Origin: Xenoacremonium recifei | Taxonomy: Eukaryota > Ascomycota > Sordariomycetes > Hypocreales > Nectriaceae | Length of the DNA: 64,000 bases | Reading direction: 5' to 3' | Assembly: GCA_012184525.1 (NCBI GenBank) | Contig: WOFQ01000010.1 | Span: 434,001-498,000, forward strand | Made by a program: the position numbers and the translations under genes | Notes under the pieces: generated by a model | Databases searched by the model: none | Told to the model about the DNA's origin: nothing | What the model saw: the letters and a program-made list of their open reading frames with translations, nothing else | Part shown: one piece after another, positions 22,138 to 31,058 of the stretch | How the letters are laid out: every line of letters begins with the position of its first letter | Position numbering within the stretch: position 1 is the first letter of the stretch

Positions 22138-23451
22138 ATGAGACCTTCCGGTGTCGCCCTCGCCGTTTGGTCTCTATGGTGGTCCCTTGCTTCCTCGCAA
22201 AGCATATCCCTGACAGGTTCAACGGGCTTGACGTTTGTGGAGGGAACGCGGACAAACCAGATTGTCCAACAAACGGGAGTCCCAACCGGATCATATGTCA
22301 CATATACCTCCAAGATCACCCTGACACACCACCACAAGAAAAATTCCACAACAACCAACTCTCATAGCAAGACGACTACTTTCAGCGGTCAGTTTTCAAA
22401 CACGAACACAGGATCGTTCACTTTTGCGAGCAACGCAACAGCCACCGCCTCCGGCACTGCCGAGCCAACGAACACTCAACCTTGCAACAATTATGTCGAA
22501 TTCTGCAAACGCAAGTACAGCAATGTCACTGTGGTTGGCGCTCACAACTCGCCTTTCGTGAGACCAGGCAACTCGGCGTCCAACCAGGAGCTGTCCGTGA
22601 CAACGCAGTTGAACGACGGCATCAGGTTCCTACAGGCACAGATGCAGTGGCCGAGCAATGCCTCGGTCCCTCACTTCTGTCACACGACGTGCGATCTTCT
22701 CGATGCAGGCCCTATCACGGACTGGCTCACCACGGTGAGGAAGTGGGTTGACACACATCCTTATGATGTGGTCACTATTTTGTTGGAGAATGGTAACTAC
22801 TCCAAACCGTCTCTTTATGCCCCCTATATCGAGTCTACGGGAATCCTCAAGTACACCTATGAGCCGCCCTACCTTCCGATGGACCTGGAGGATTGGCCAA
22901 CGCTGGAGGAATTAATCATTCGGGGGAAACGAGTTGTGATGTTCCTCGACTACATGGCCAATCAAACGGAGTACCCCTGGCTGATTGATGAGTTCTCGCA
23001 AGTATGGGAGTCGCCCTTCGACCCAACGGATCGAGCGTTTCCCTGTACTGTGCAACGCCCCCCGGGCCTATCAGATGACAATGCCAAAGATCGTCTCTAT
23101 CTCATCAACCACAACCTGAATGCCGAGTTCAATGTCTTTGGCGCGGATCTCCTCGTCCCCGCCGTATCGCTTCTCAATGAGACCAACAACTACACCGGCT
23201 ACGGCAGTCTGGGTCTTGCGGCCAACAGTTGCCGAGAGGATTGGGGGAGAGCTCCCAACTTCTTGAACGTTGATTATTACAACTACGGTGGCTTTCCTGG
23301 CTCGGTCTTTGAGGTGGCGGCACAGGTGAACAATGTCACTTACAACCGAAGCAGTTGCTGCGGTACCACATCATCAGCGGTACGACTCGGGCGTGTTGCA
23401 TCTTGGACTTGTCTGTCTGTAGTCGGTGCTGTGGGCTATTTGATGCTATGA
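22138..23451 (+). CDS. GPI-anchored PI-PLC X-domain-like protein
   Basis: A single exon of 437 aa. A signal peptide (residues 1-21) is followed by a Thr/Ser-rich segment and then an X-domain-like TIM barrel. The first histidine region is TVVGAHNSPFVRPGN (near 137-151), and the second is VPHFCHTTCDLLDAGP (near 180-195) with a preceding IRFLQAQMQW strand. DVVTILLENG and KRVVMFLDYMA are later barrel strands. At least eight N-glycosylation sequons lie in the mature region. The C-terminus has a small-residue site (CCGTTSSA) and a hydrophobic tail (SWTCLSVVGAVGYLML) typical of GPI addition. Fungal proteins of this class are annotated as PLC-like phosphodiesterases, and substrates are not established. 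It resembles the 17.4-kb PLC-like protein only in fold, not in detailed sequence. Confidence 0.8.
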   Translation: MRPSGVALAVWSLWWSLASSQSISLTGSTGLTFVEGTRTNQIVQQTGVPTGSYVTYTSKITLTHHHKKNSTTTNSHSKTTTFSGQFSNTNTGSFTFASNATATASGTAEPTNTQPCNNYVEFCKRKYSNVTVVGAHNSPFVRPGNSASNQELSVTTQLNDGIRFLQAQMQWPSNASVPHFCHTTCDLLDAGPITDWLTTVRKWVDTHPYDVVTILLENGNYSKPSLYAPYIESTGILKYTYEPPYLPMDLEDWPTLEELIIRGKRVVMFLDYMANQTEYPWLIDEFSQVWESPFDPTDRAFPCTVQRPPGLSDDNAKDRLYLINHNLNAEFNVFGADLLVPAVSLLNETNNYTGYGSLGLAANSCREDWGRAPNFLNVDYYNYGGFPGSVFEVAAQVNNVTYNRSSCCGTTSSAVRLGRVASWTCLSVVGAVGYLML

Positions 23452-25151
23452 GCGAGGTGGTTTTTGTTGAAGCGAACTATTCCTTCTCTCCAATATGGGG
23501 TGTTGGAATATGTCCCAATGGATGGGCCTTTAGAAGGACCTGTAGGTTTACAGGAGTTGGAGTTACTGGCGTTGCAATTTAGAAGTTAAATCATGGCGTC
23601 AAAATTTCGTATATATGCTTTTGGTGTATAGACCTGACGTCGAAGAATCCGAAATGAGATACTTTGATCCCTGCCTTGATGCATCTGCCCAATATCCTGC
23701 TTTTGGTGGCGACGTAATTACGTGAGATACTTGCAAGACGCGCAACGGAAGCATGTAGGCCTTCAGGATATTTTTACATCTTTTGCATTCCTAGAACCGA
23801 ACGCCACTAAAGACAATGGTAATATTTCCACGAGGAGAGCACACTATTTTCCCAAAGTATCTGGTATAGTGGCGCTCAAGGGCGCCGATAACTGGTCGCA
23901 AGGTCGTCTAGGGTAAGACTGAGTGGCTGGCAAGGGGAGATGAAGGTGACTTTTCGGCGTCACGCGAAGGCACATCCTGCTGACACACAAACCTCAGTCG
24001 CATGTCTCTTGGTCCGATCGGACTTCCCCATTCTCACACGTCGGCTGATTGTGTGCTGACGAGATTCTGGTAGGGCTGGGCGCCCGTTTGGTCTGCATTA
24101 CGACCCTACACACCATGATGATGCATCTAGACCAGGACGGCACCCACCTATCAAACAGAGGTGCAGACCGAAAGGAGAAGAAGAGTTGCCGCACTTCAAT
24201 CTAAACGGCCATGAGGGTAATTGCATGCAGGTCCGCAAGCCTTCGGGTTTTTAAGCGACGGTCGGCACCTGAAGGACAGGGACCCGTCTTTGACGATTCA
24301 GCTCTCCGCGCTACCGACGTGTCTGAAGCCAGCTGGTTTAGAAGGGCAGTCAGAATGAATTGGGGGACCGAAGTGGCTGTCTGCGCCGAGCTGAAGTTCC
24401 AGCGCCTCCGGTGTCTTGGCCTGCAGAGAGGCACCGCGAACACCCACTCAGAAGCGTTGCAACAGAGAGTCGCACTCATTAGTGACTTCTTGGCCAGCAG
24501 AGTCCGAGCAGATGGGATGGCACAGCACAATCCCTGTAGGAGGCCGCTGGCTGAGTTGGCTGCTGTCCCGTCCCGATTTACATCCAGGACAAACCTTCGC
24601 GCAGCCCTACATGGCAGCTCCAGCCACTCACAAGCTGCAGCCGCATCAGGGGTTTCTAAAAATCACACACAGGAGGACGCTATCAACACTAATCCCGCCA
24701 TCAGCCAATGCAGATGGGAGGTCCGGGGGGCGGGCGGGGGGTCGGAACTGGGGACATGGTATGGATGGGTGGGAGAGCCAGCCCTACCGCGACGGCCCCC
24801 CCATCCCATATGGTTAGCAGACGGCATCTAGATGGATCCATGAATGCGAAGCTGAACCTGCTCTCCCGTCCACTTCCCTCATCCTCGTCCTGGTGCCGTC
24901 CCGTGCTGTCCTGTCCTGCCCTGCCAGACCTAGTCCTTCGTTTCCAACAATGAACCGTCCTTCGCTCACGCACTGATATTTGCACCCATCGTCCGAGACA
25001 CTGCCCCTCGTTTGCGACTTCGCCGTGCCTGTTTGCGATCCAACCGTCGACGCTCTCTCCTATCCCCCGTCTCCGCTCCCGCCTCACCCCCCGTCAACGA
25101 CGTTGCACTGTCCTCGCAAAGCACGCGGCCCGGTTGCTGACCTGCGTCGCC
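23452..25151. other. intergenic region upstream of the DUF3433 gene
   Basis: A 1.7-kb stretch. One plus-strand frame at 24211-24831 is open for 206 codons but is Ala/Ser/Arg/Gly-biased with no domain, and another frame overlaps it. I treat both as chance. G-rich runs occur at 24720-24742. Bases 24890-25150 are C/T-rich and are probably the leader of the next gene. Confidence 0.5.
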
Positions 25152-25187
25152 ATGTTTGGCTGCTGCGAACATGGCGTACTACGATAA
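25152..25187 (+). promoter_or_regulatory. short upstream ORF overlapping the DUF3433 start
   Basis: An ATG 19 nt before the chosen start opens an 11-codon frame (MFGCCEHGVLR) that ends inside the main coding region in another frame. Scanning ribosomes would meet this ATG first, so it could dampen translation of the main protein if the transcript begins upstream. Confidence 0.4.
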
Positions 25188-27726
25188 TTCGGACAGGGAG
25201 ACATACAATGCCTACGATCCACACACCCAGCAACCGAGACAACCTCTGAACCATAGGGTTTCGGCGCTCTCTGTCTACGACGATCCCTATGAGCCCTCAC
25301 GACCTCCGCTGCAGACCCGCGAGTCTATGGTCTCTCTGGACTCATTCGTGGGTTCCCAGAGCCCTCACGAAAGCGATGGAAACGAAGGTCATACATACAA
25401 CCCCAATAATACGTGGTCAGGTTCCTTTGGCTATTCCGGCGCCGGAGGTGGAGGGTATGCGCCAGTCTCGGCCTCAGGAGGAACACCTCCAGGAAGGCGT
25501 CCGTCCAGAGGTGGCCGTGTACCCAGCTATCAGTCGTCGTTGGGTGGTGTGAATGAAGGCGATGAAGAAGAATACGACTTATCGCTCTTACAGAAAGCCG
25601 CCCCCATGGCGAGAACACCACAGTACGAGCCCATCGCAGAGGAAGACTTTGCTTTCGACATCACCGCAGCACTTGGTCCGACAACGGCCCAAGATGAGGC
25701 TTTTCTTAAGAACCTCCAAGAACAGGAAGCCAAGGGCAACCTGACGGGAGGGCTCGGTGTCGGTCTCCAGCCCGAAACCAGGGTCAGAGATGCAGACCTC
25801 CTGGCCTCGCCGACGTCCCCAATCCATAATCTTGGAAGGTCCTTCTCGCGTCGCAACCCTTCTAAGCGGTTGGGTCGCACCGAGACAATTCGACATATGG
25901 GTCAGGATGAAGCAAATCGACGAGGGGAAGTCATCGAGGTGATCCTGGAGGAGCCAGGGACTGATCTGAGCAACATGGAGGGCCCAAGCACCGTCGCAGT
26001 TGACGAAGTCCGTCGATCAACCTTTCCTGTCAAGAAGGAACAAAAAACCGCCATCTTCTATCCGCAACCTAACTGGAAGCCTTTCTCAATGCGCTGGCCT
26101 TATCTGATGTCCTTGATTCTCCTCTCAGTTGCACTGGCAGTCCTTCAGGAATTGCTGTTCCAGAGGTACAAGAACAATCCTATCCTCAAGTTCAAATCGC
26201 CCAACGACGTGGAACCGGGCCTCTACTTCGTCATCAAGTTCTTGCCAACTGTGTGCGCTGTTGCGTACGGAGTCTTCTGGCAGTTTACCGATTTTGAAGT
26301 ACGTCGATTGGAGGCATACCACCAGCTCGCTAGACAGCAAGGTGCCTTGGCCTCCAAGTCCATCAACGTCGACTATGTCACGAGCTTCAGCTTCTTTCGC
26401 CCCTTTCGAGCTTTGAAGCTGGGACATTATGCCGTCGCGTTGTCATCCCTTGGCTCCATCCTTGCCGTTTCGCTCGTACCGACATGTGCTGCTGCATCTA
26501 TTGTTCTGACACCGAGCCGAAAGGAACGGATGGACCATCCTGATCAACTCAAGGAGGTTTACTTCGCTCCTGTGTGGTCCCGTATCCTCACAGTGACTCT
26601 GGCCGTCTGCGCCGTTATTGGCTGCTGGCTTTTCTACATACTGCAATCAAGACGATCTGGGTTGTTGGCAGATGTGAGAGGCATTGCTGGCCTGGCGTCC
26701 ATGGCGGTCGTGAGCCATATCTTGATGGACTTCAAGGACATGGACACGGCAAAGCACAAGGATATCCACGATAAGCTCAAGCTTCGACGTTACATGTTGC
26801 GGAACTCGTCATTGGCGCCCTACGAAGGCACTGAAGCTCTATTGCAGAATAGGGAGCGGGACGAGAACACGCACTTGTCGGAGAATCCCCATCCCCTGAT
26901 GCTGCGTCCGGCGGGGTGCATCCCCTTCATCATCGGCATTTTTGTGTTTGCTGGATTCATCCCTACGTTTCTCTTCACGCCTGCCGACGTTGTCACTGAC
27001 AAAGCCGCGTGGGTTGTGACGACTTTGGCCGTCGTGCTGAAGCTATGCTGGGGTGCTATGGAAACAGCCGTTCGCATGATGGAACCCTACTACATTCTGT
27101 CACGACGGCATGCTCCATCCAAGACGCTCATGCTGGATTACACCGCACTCCCATTTGGATACATGCCTATCAGGGCTCTTTTCAATGGACACTTTCTCGT
27201 CTTCTTCGTGGGATTTGGAAGTGTCATGGCTGAGTTCTTGACTATCATGGTGACCAGTCTCGCGACTGTTGAAGGCCAGGATTTCATTGTCGGCTACGAC
27301 GGCGACGCTTCCTGGAAAGACAAGGCGGAGCTCGTCAATGCCGGCCAAGAAACAGTCGTCTCGTTTTACGTATCGCTGGGTTTGACGCTCTTCATCCTCA
27401 TGTACATGATGATTGTTGCCATCATCGTCTTCTTCCGCCGTCGGCACCCATTCCTACCCAGACAACCAAACACGATCGCCTCTGTTCTGGCCTTCATCCA
27501 CCAGAGCAAGATGCTTTATAACTTTGTTGGCACGGCTAAGCTCAGTACGACGGAGATGGCAAAGAAGCTTAATGACGGTGTAACCTACGGGCTCGGGTGG
27601 TTCCAAGGCAGAGACGGGCAGACACATTGTGGTGTTGACCAGGAGGAGTTGACTAGTAGCTACAAGCACGGGCTCAACTATTTGGACGGGACTAAACCGT
27701 GGGATACCCAATGGGACGTTCTCTAA
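25171..27726 (+). CDS. DUF3433-family multi-pass membrane protein
   Basis: A single exon of 851 aa. The first 300 residues are polar, Ser/Pro/Gly-rich and presumably cytosolic (with motifs such as YDDPYEPSRPPLQ and RRNPSKRLGRTETIRH). Two related membrane modules follow, as in the DUF3433 family. Module 1 begins PFSMRWPYLMSLILLSVALA, with YFVIKFLPTVCAVAYGVFWQ and GHYAVALSSLGSILAVSLVP. Module 2 begins GCIPFIIGIFVFAGFIPTFL, with TLAVVLKLCWGAMETAVRMMEPYYILSRR and a last TM LGLTLFILMYMMIVAIIVFF. Each module carries the YHQL / YYILSRR-type motif and a following FFRPFRAL or YMPIRAL segment. The total is about eight membrane segments. The biochemical function is unknown; members are confined to filamentous fungi. 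The start at 25171 is the first ATG in frame and is overlapped by a short uORF. Confidence 0.83.
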   Translation: MAYYDNSDRETYNAYDPHTQQPRQPLNHRVSALSVYDDPYEPSRPPLQTRESMVSLDSFVGSQSPHESDGNEGHTYNPNNTWSGSFGYSGAGGGGYAPVSASGGTPPGRRPSRGGRVPSYQSSLGGVNEGDEEEYDLSLLQKAAPMARTPQYEPIAEEDFAFDITAALGPTTAQDEAFLKNLQEQEAKGNLTGGLGVGLQPETRVRDADLLASPTSPIHNLGRSFSRRNPSKRLGRTETIRHMGQDEANRRGEVIEVILEEPGTDLSNMEGPSTVAVDEVRRSTFPVKKEQKTAIFYPQPNWKPFSMRWPYLMSLILLSVALAVLQELLFQRYKNNPILKFKSPNDVEPGLYFVIKFLPTVCAVAYGVFWQFTDFEVRRLEAYHQLARQQGALASKSINVDYVTSFSFFRPFRALKLGHYAVALSSLGSILAVSLVPTCAAASIVLTPSRKERMDHPDQLKEVYFAPVWSRILTVTLAVCAVIGCWLFYILQSRRSGLLADVRGIAGLASMAVVSHILMDFKDMDTAKHKDIHDKLKLRRYMLRNSSLAPYEGTEALLQNRERDENTHLSENPHPLMLRPAGCIPFIIGIFVFAGFIPTFLFTPADVVTDKAAWVVTTLAVVLKLCWGAMETAVRMMEPYYILSRRHAPSKTLMLDYTALPFGYMPIRALFNGHFLVFFVGFGSVMAEFLTIMVTSLATVEGQDFIVGYDGDASWKDKAELVNAGQETVVSFYVSLGLTLFILMYMMIVAIIVFFRRRHPFLPRQPNTIASVLAFIHQSKMLYNFVGTAKLSTTEMAKKLNDGVTYGLGWFQGRDGQTHCGVDQEELTSSYKHGLNYLDGTKPWDTQWDVL

Positions 27727-30700
27727 TGAATGGGAAGTGGCGCTAGAGGTTTGATTAAACTCTTTAGAAGTTGATTACGAATTTGTGTTTTTGGGAGTAT
27801 TGGCATCGTTTGGGTTGTGATAGAGGGTATGTGCCTCGCATATCTTTTGGCGTTCTTGTATGGCACAGCACGAACATATGAAATGGCTATCATCTGCACT
27901 TAGACCATACATAATCGCCTCATGCCATGTTCAGTTAGACTTTGTAGTCATGATGAACCTGACTTTCCGACTATCCGAGGAGCTTTCGCTTACAATTTCT
28001 TCCAATTTCATCGTGAAGTTTACCCTTGAAGGCACCGGTTGCTCACAACTTTTAGGGCGATTGACAACTGCGACTACACTTGATACGAGGCGAGTTTCAA
28101 CAACATAAAATTGAGATCGGGTGGCCAACACGAGCGCCAAGATGAGACCGGCCGATCTTGATGTGCAAACAGAGGAAGTGACGGATGAGGATTGGATTTA
28201 AAATGAGGGATCCATGGAGGAGGAGGAGGCTGTGAAGAGCCCTTGTCGTTAAGACAAACAGTTGAACACGATCATCTTAATCAACTTGTCCGTACTCCAT
28301 ACCCCGTACTCCGTGCTTCTCCAACGGAGTTCCATGACAAGGGTCAAGGCGAGGTTGCATGGTTGAATCCCCATATCCGTGTCATGTCCTGAGACGACTT
28401 TCATCTGGTGTGACCTTTCAAGATCCACCAGCAACGGCAATGTATCAGGCCGGGCCTGGACAGTTTGAGGCACGAAGGAGAGATCTCAAACCGGAGATGT
28501 CGGCCGAGAAAGAAAGCTTGTTTCGCTACGAATACCACGATAGTCACTGGTCGCCATTCTGTGAATCCGAGTCGAAACGGCGCCGCGGTCTTCCGAAGTT
28601 CCCTTACAATGCAGGGTTGTTTGATCATCGATGGAGGGGCCTAATATGCCAAGATGCGTTTTCGACCGAGGATCCGAAGACAAGGGTCATTGATCAAGTC
28701 GCGGAACGGACAACCAAGGTCATGAGGGCAGTTTGGTTTCCATGTTGTTTCCTGGTTAAGCATGAAAATGCCAGCCGAACATCGAAGCTTGTTGGCGTCA
28801 CAGAAAGTCTAAGTGGACTTGGACTTTGGTTGTTGAGCGAGGCGCATCGGGAGGGCGGCCGGCATAATTCTAGGCGACGCCACATTCAGGTAGTCGCATG
28901 CATCATGGACAGACTATCAGCTTACTGCTTGGCAAGCCTGCAGTCAGCTCGAGGAGAAGAGAGAAAAAAATTGGCAGTCAATAGGGGTGATTATCAAATG
29001 CCTCACTGTGAGATACTGGAGAAAATAATGAGATTATGTTGGCTGGCTGAAATGTGACTGCATTCCAGACGTTGAGTGTCCCTTGCAACGTTGAATCGGG
29101 GAACGGTATGAGATGGGATGTGGCGCGGCATCTCACTGATTTTGACTTCCGGGCGGCGAGCAGGTACCACCGGCACTTGCAACGAACGTGCGCCACATCA
29201 TCTACTCTGTCGCATTGAATTGGTTCTGAAGCATAACGTTGCAAAGCATCAACGCAAGCATTGAGGGTCTCCCGCCCGTAGCGTGACTTTCTCGGGGTTC
29301 GGCAGCGGAGTGGAGGGCCTTTGGAGCCAGTCTTTGGGCCCTGAAGACGAGGGAGGGGGCTGTGCAAGCCGCTGCTGGGGCTCCCGTAATTAGAGGTGAC
29401 GACCGCGTTCAAACACCATTTGTCGCACGCTGGACAGTGTAATTCTGTGTCGCAGGTGGTGGCCGGCGCACCCAGCCACCCATGGCCATGACTAGCAGGC
29501 AGCATGTCCCGGCTGTCTGTGTGTATGATGGATGGGGGCTGGACATTGTTACCTGAAGCAGATTCAGAGAGTGTGGACAAGCAAGCTGGTAGCCGCAGTA
29601 ACGGTGTGGTGGGTGACATTGGAGAGCCTGCAGAGTCTCTCTACACGTAATGCAAAGTGCACATCTGCAAACCACAACTCGTATCGTTTGTTACTGTTAG
29701 GATGACCGCGCAAACGCATCTTGATTAGTTTGCCAGCCAGGTCAGAAGATTCCAGCTTGCAACGCAGAAGAATCCAATAATTACGCGCTCCCGACTTTCA
29801 GGTGCGTGGCATCTGGCTCATGCTTCAGGGGGGGCCCCGGTCGCTTGGCGTCTGACAAAGTAACCTCTGTTAGGTGGATACGAGATGCTGACCCCGGCCC
29901 TTCCAAGCGACGGCCGCCTCGACCTCCAAGTTTGCGGGCGACGCGTGGACATTCCAGGTACTGCACAGCCCGCGGATCGTGACGCTACCGGCACGAACCA
30001 AGACGCGCTAACACGCAGTACGGGCCGCGAGGGCCTTGCGTTGCTTGGTTGCTTTGGCGTCTGCGATTGATGCTCCATTCCCGGCGGTGGCTCCCGGTCT
30101 GTCTGGTCTTCGCCAATCACGCTGACTGGCTCCAGCGGGCTTCCCGCGGGCTCTCTCTCTCTCAGACTCTCAGCGTCGCCGCCGCCCGCTTCGTACTGGA
30201 ACCGACCCGACCCCGTATTCTGGCTGGCACTTCAGCAGCGTTACGACGTGCTGCAGTGGCTGCTGCCGAGAAAAGAGGGCCTGCGACCTCCTTTCAGCAT
30301 CATTCACTCGCCAAAACATCCCCCAGGCCCAGCCCAGCCCAGCCAAGCCAGACCATCTTGAGCCAGCCCAGCCAGCCAGCGCCCACCCACACACCCACCG
30401 CATCGTAAAGGAGTACGTACCTTGCAGGCCAGGCCCTGAGATCCTCGCCCGCGTCCGCTGAGGTGTCCGTCCTGTCCTGTCCCTTTCAGGTTTTTGTCGG
30501 TTTCGCTCTCCCTCTTCTCGCGCTCCTCCCCCCTCCCCACACCTCAGTCAATCCCTCCCAATCCTTCCAGACCTTAACCATCCCGTCCCTTCTCCTGCGA
30601 CAACCTTCACCATCATCATCACCACCGCCGCCGACGAGCACGATTCCCGCTGCCAACCTGGAGAGGAGATTGCCTCGACCGCTCGCTAATACCCTTCCCT

Positions 30701-31058
30701 TTCTTCTTCGCAGCCGACGCTTCGTTTTCTTCTCCGCCGCCTTCCGGTGGAATCCTCTCGCTTGCAACCGCCCTGAAAACGCTACCGCTGGACGTCAACG
30801 TCACGCCCCCCCCCTGAACCGACAAAGACCGCCCGTTTTCCGCGCCGACCTTTGTTTTTCTTCGCATTACGAGCCTGCATCGACTGCCGGATCGTGCGGA
30901 TTTTCGAGAGCCGCGCCTGGAGCACACGATCGCTTTTTGACCGTGTCTGGATTTGACGGGACGGTCGATTCGTCATTGAGACGACTCCCTGCGACCGGGG
31001 AAAATACACGCAAACTCGGATCGAGCGCCGCCTCGACGACTTCACAACCACCGTCACG
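27727..31058. other. long intergenic region and CT-rich leader
   Basis: 3.3 kb without a confident gene. Bases 28270-28320 hold repeated TACTCC(G/A)T motifs. Two long frames of 232 and 213 codons overlap tail-to-tail at about 28978-29057 and are listed as a doubtful candidate. From about 30100 to 31058 the DNA is C/T-rich with a CCAGC-type repeat (about 30325-30380), consistent with the promoter and long leader of a highly expressed gene. Confidence 0.5.
28359..29057 (+). CDS. doubtful orphan ORF, 232 aa
   Basis: A single open frame from ATG to TGA, longer than expected by chance in DNA of this composition. It has no recognisable domain, signal peptide or membrane segment, and residue use is even. 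An opposite-strand frame of similar length (29619-28978) overlaps its end. No promoter or splice signal helps to decide. It is listed only because of its length. Confidence 0.18.
   Translation: MVESPYPCHVLRRLSSGVTFQDPPATAMYQAGPGQFEARRRDLKPEMSAEKESLFRYEYHDSHWSPFCESESKRRRGLPKFPYNAGLFDHRWRGLICQDAFSTEDPKTRVIDQVAERTTKVMRAVWFPCCFLVKHENASRTSKLVGVTESLSGLGLWLLSEAHREGGRHNSRRRHIQVVACIMDRLSAYCLASLQSARGEERKKLAVNRGDYQMPHCEILEKIMRLCWLAEM

Noticed and set aside
24211..24831. 206-codon plus-strand frame upstream of the DUF3433 gene
   Set aside because: Biased residue use, a second overlapping frame, no domain and no promoter logic. It is inside the likely promoter and leader region.
15350..27726. Biosynthetic or virulence gene cluster
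   Set aside because: No polyketide synthase, peptide synthetase, terpene cyclase, P450 or cluster transcription factor is present. The grouped genes are surface and membrane proteins only.
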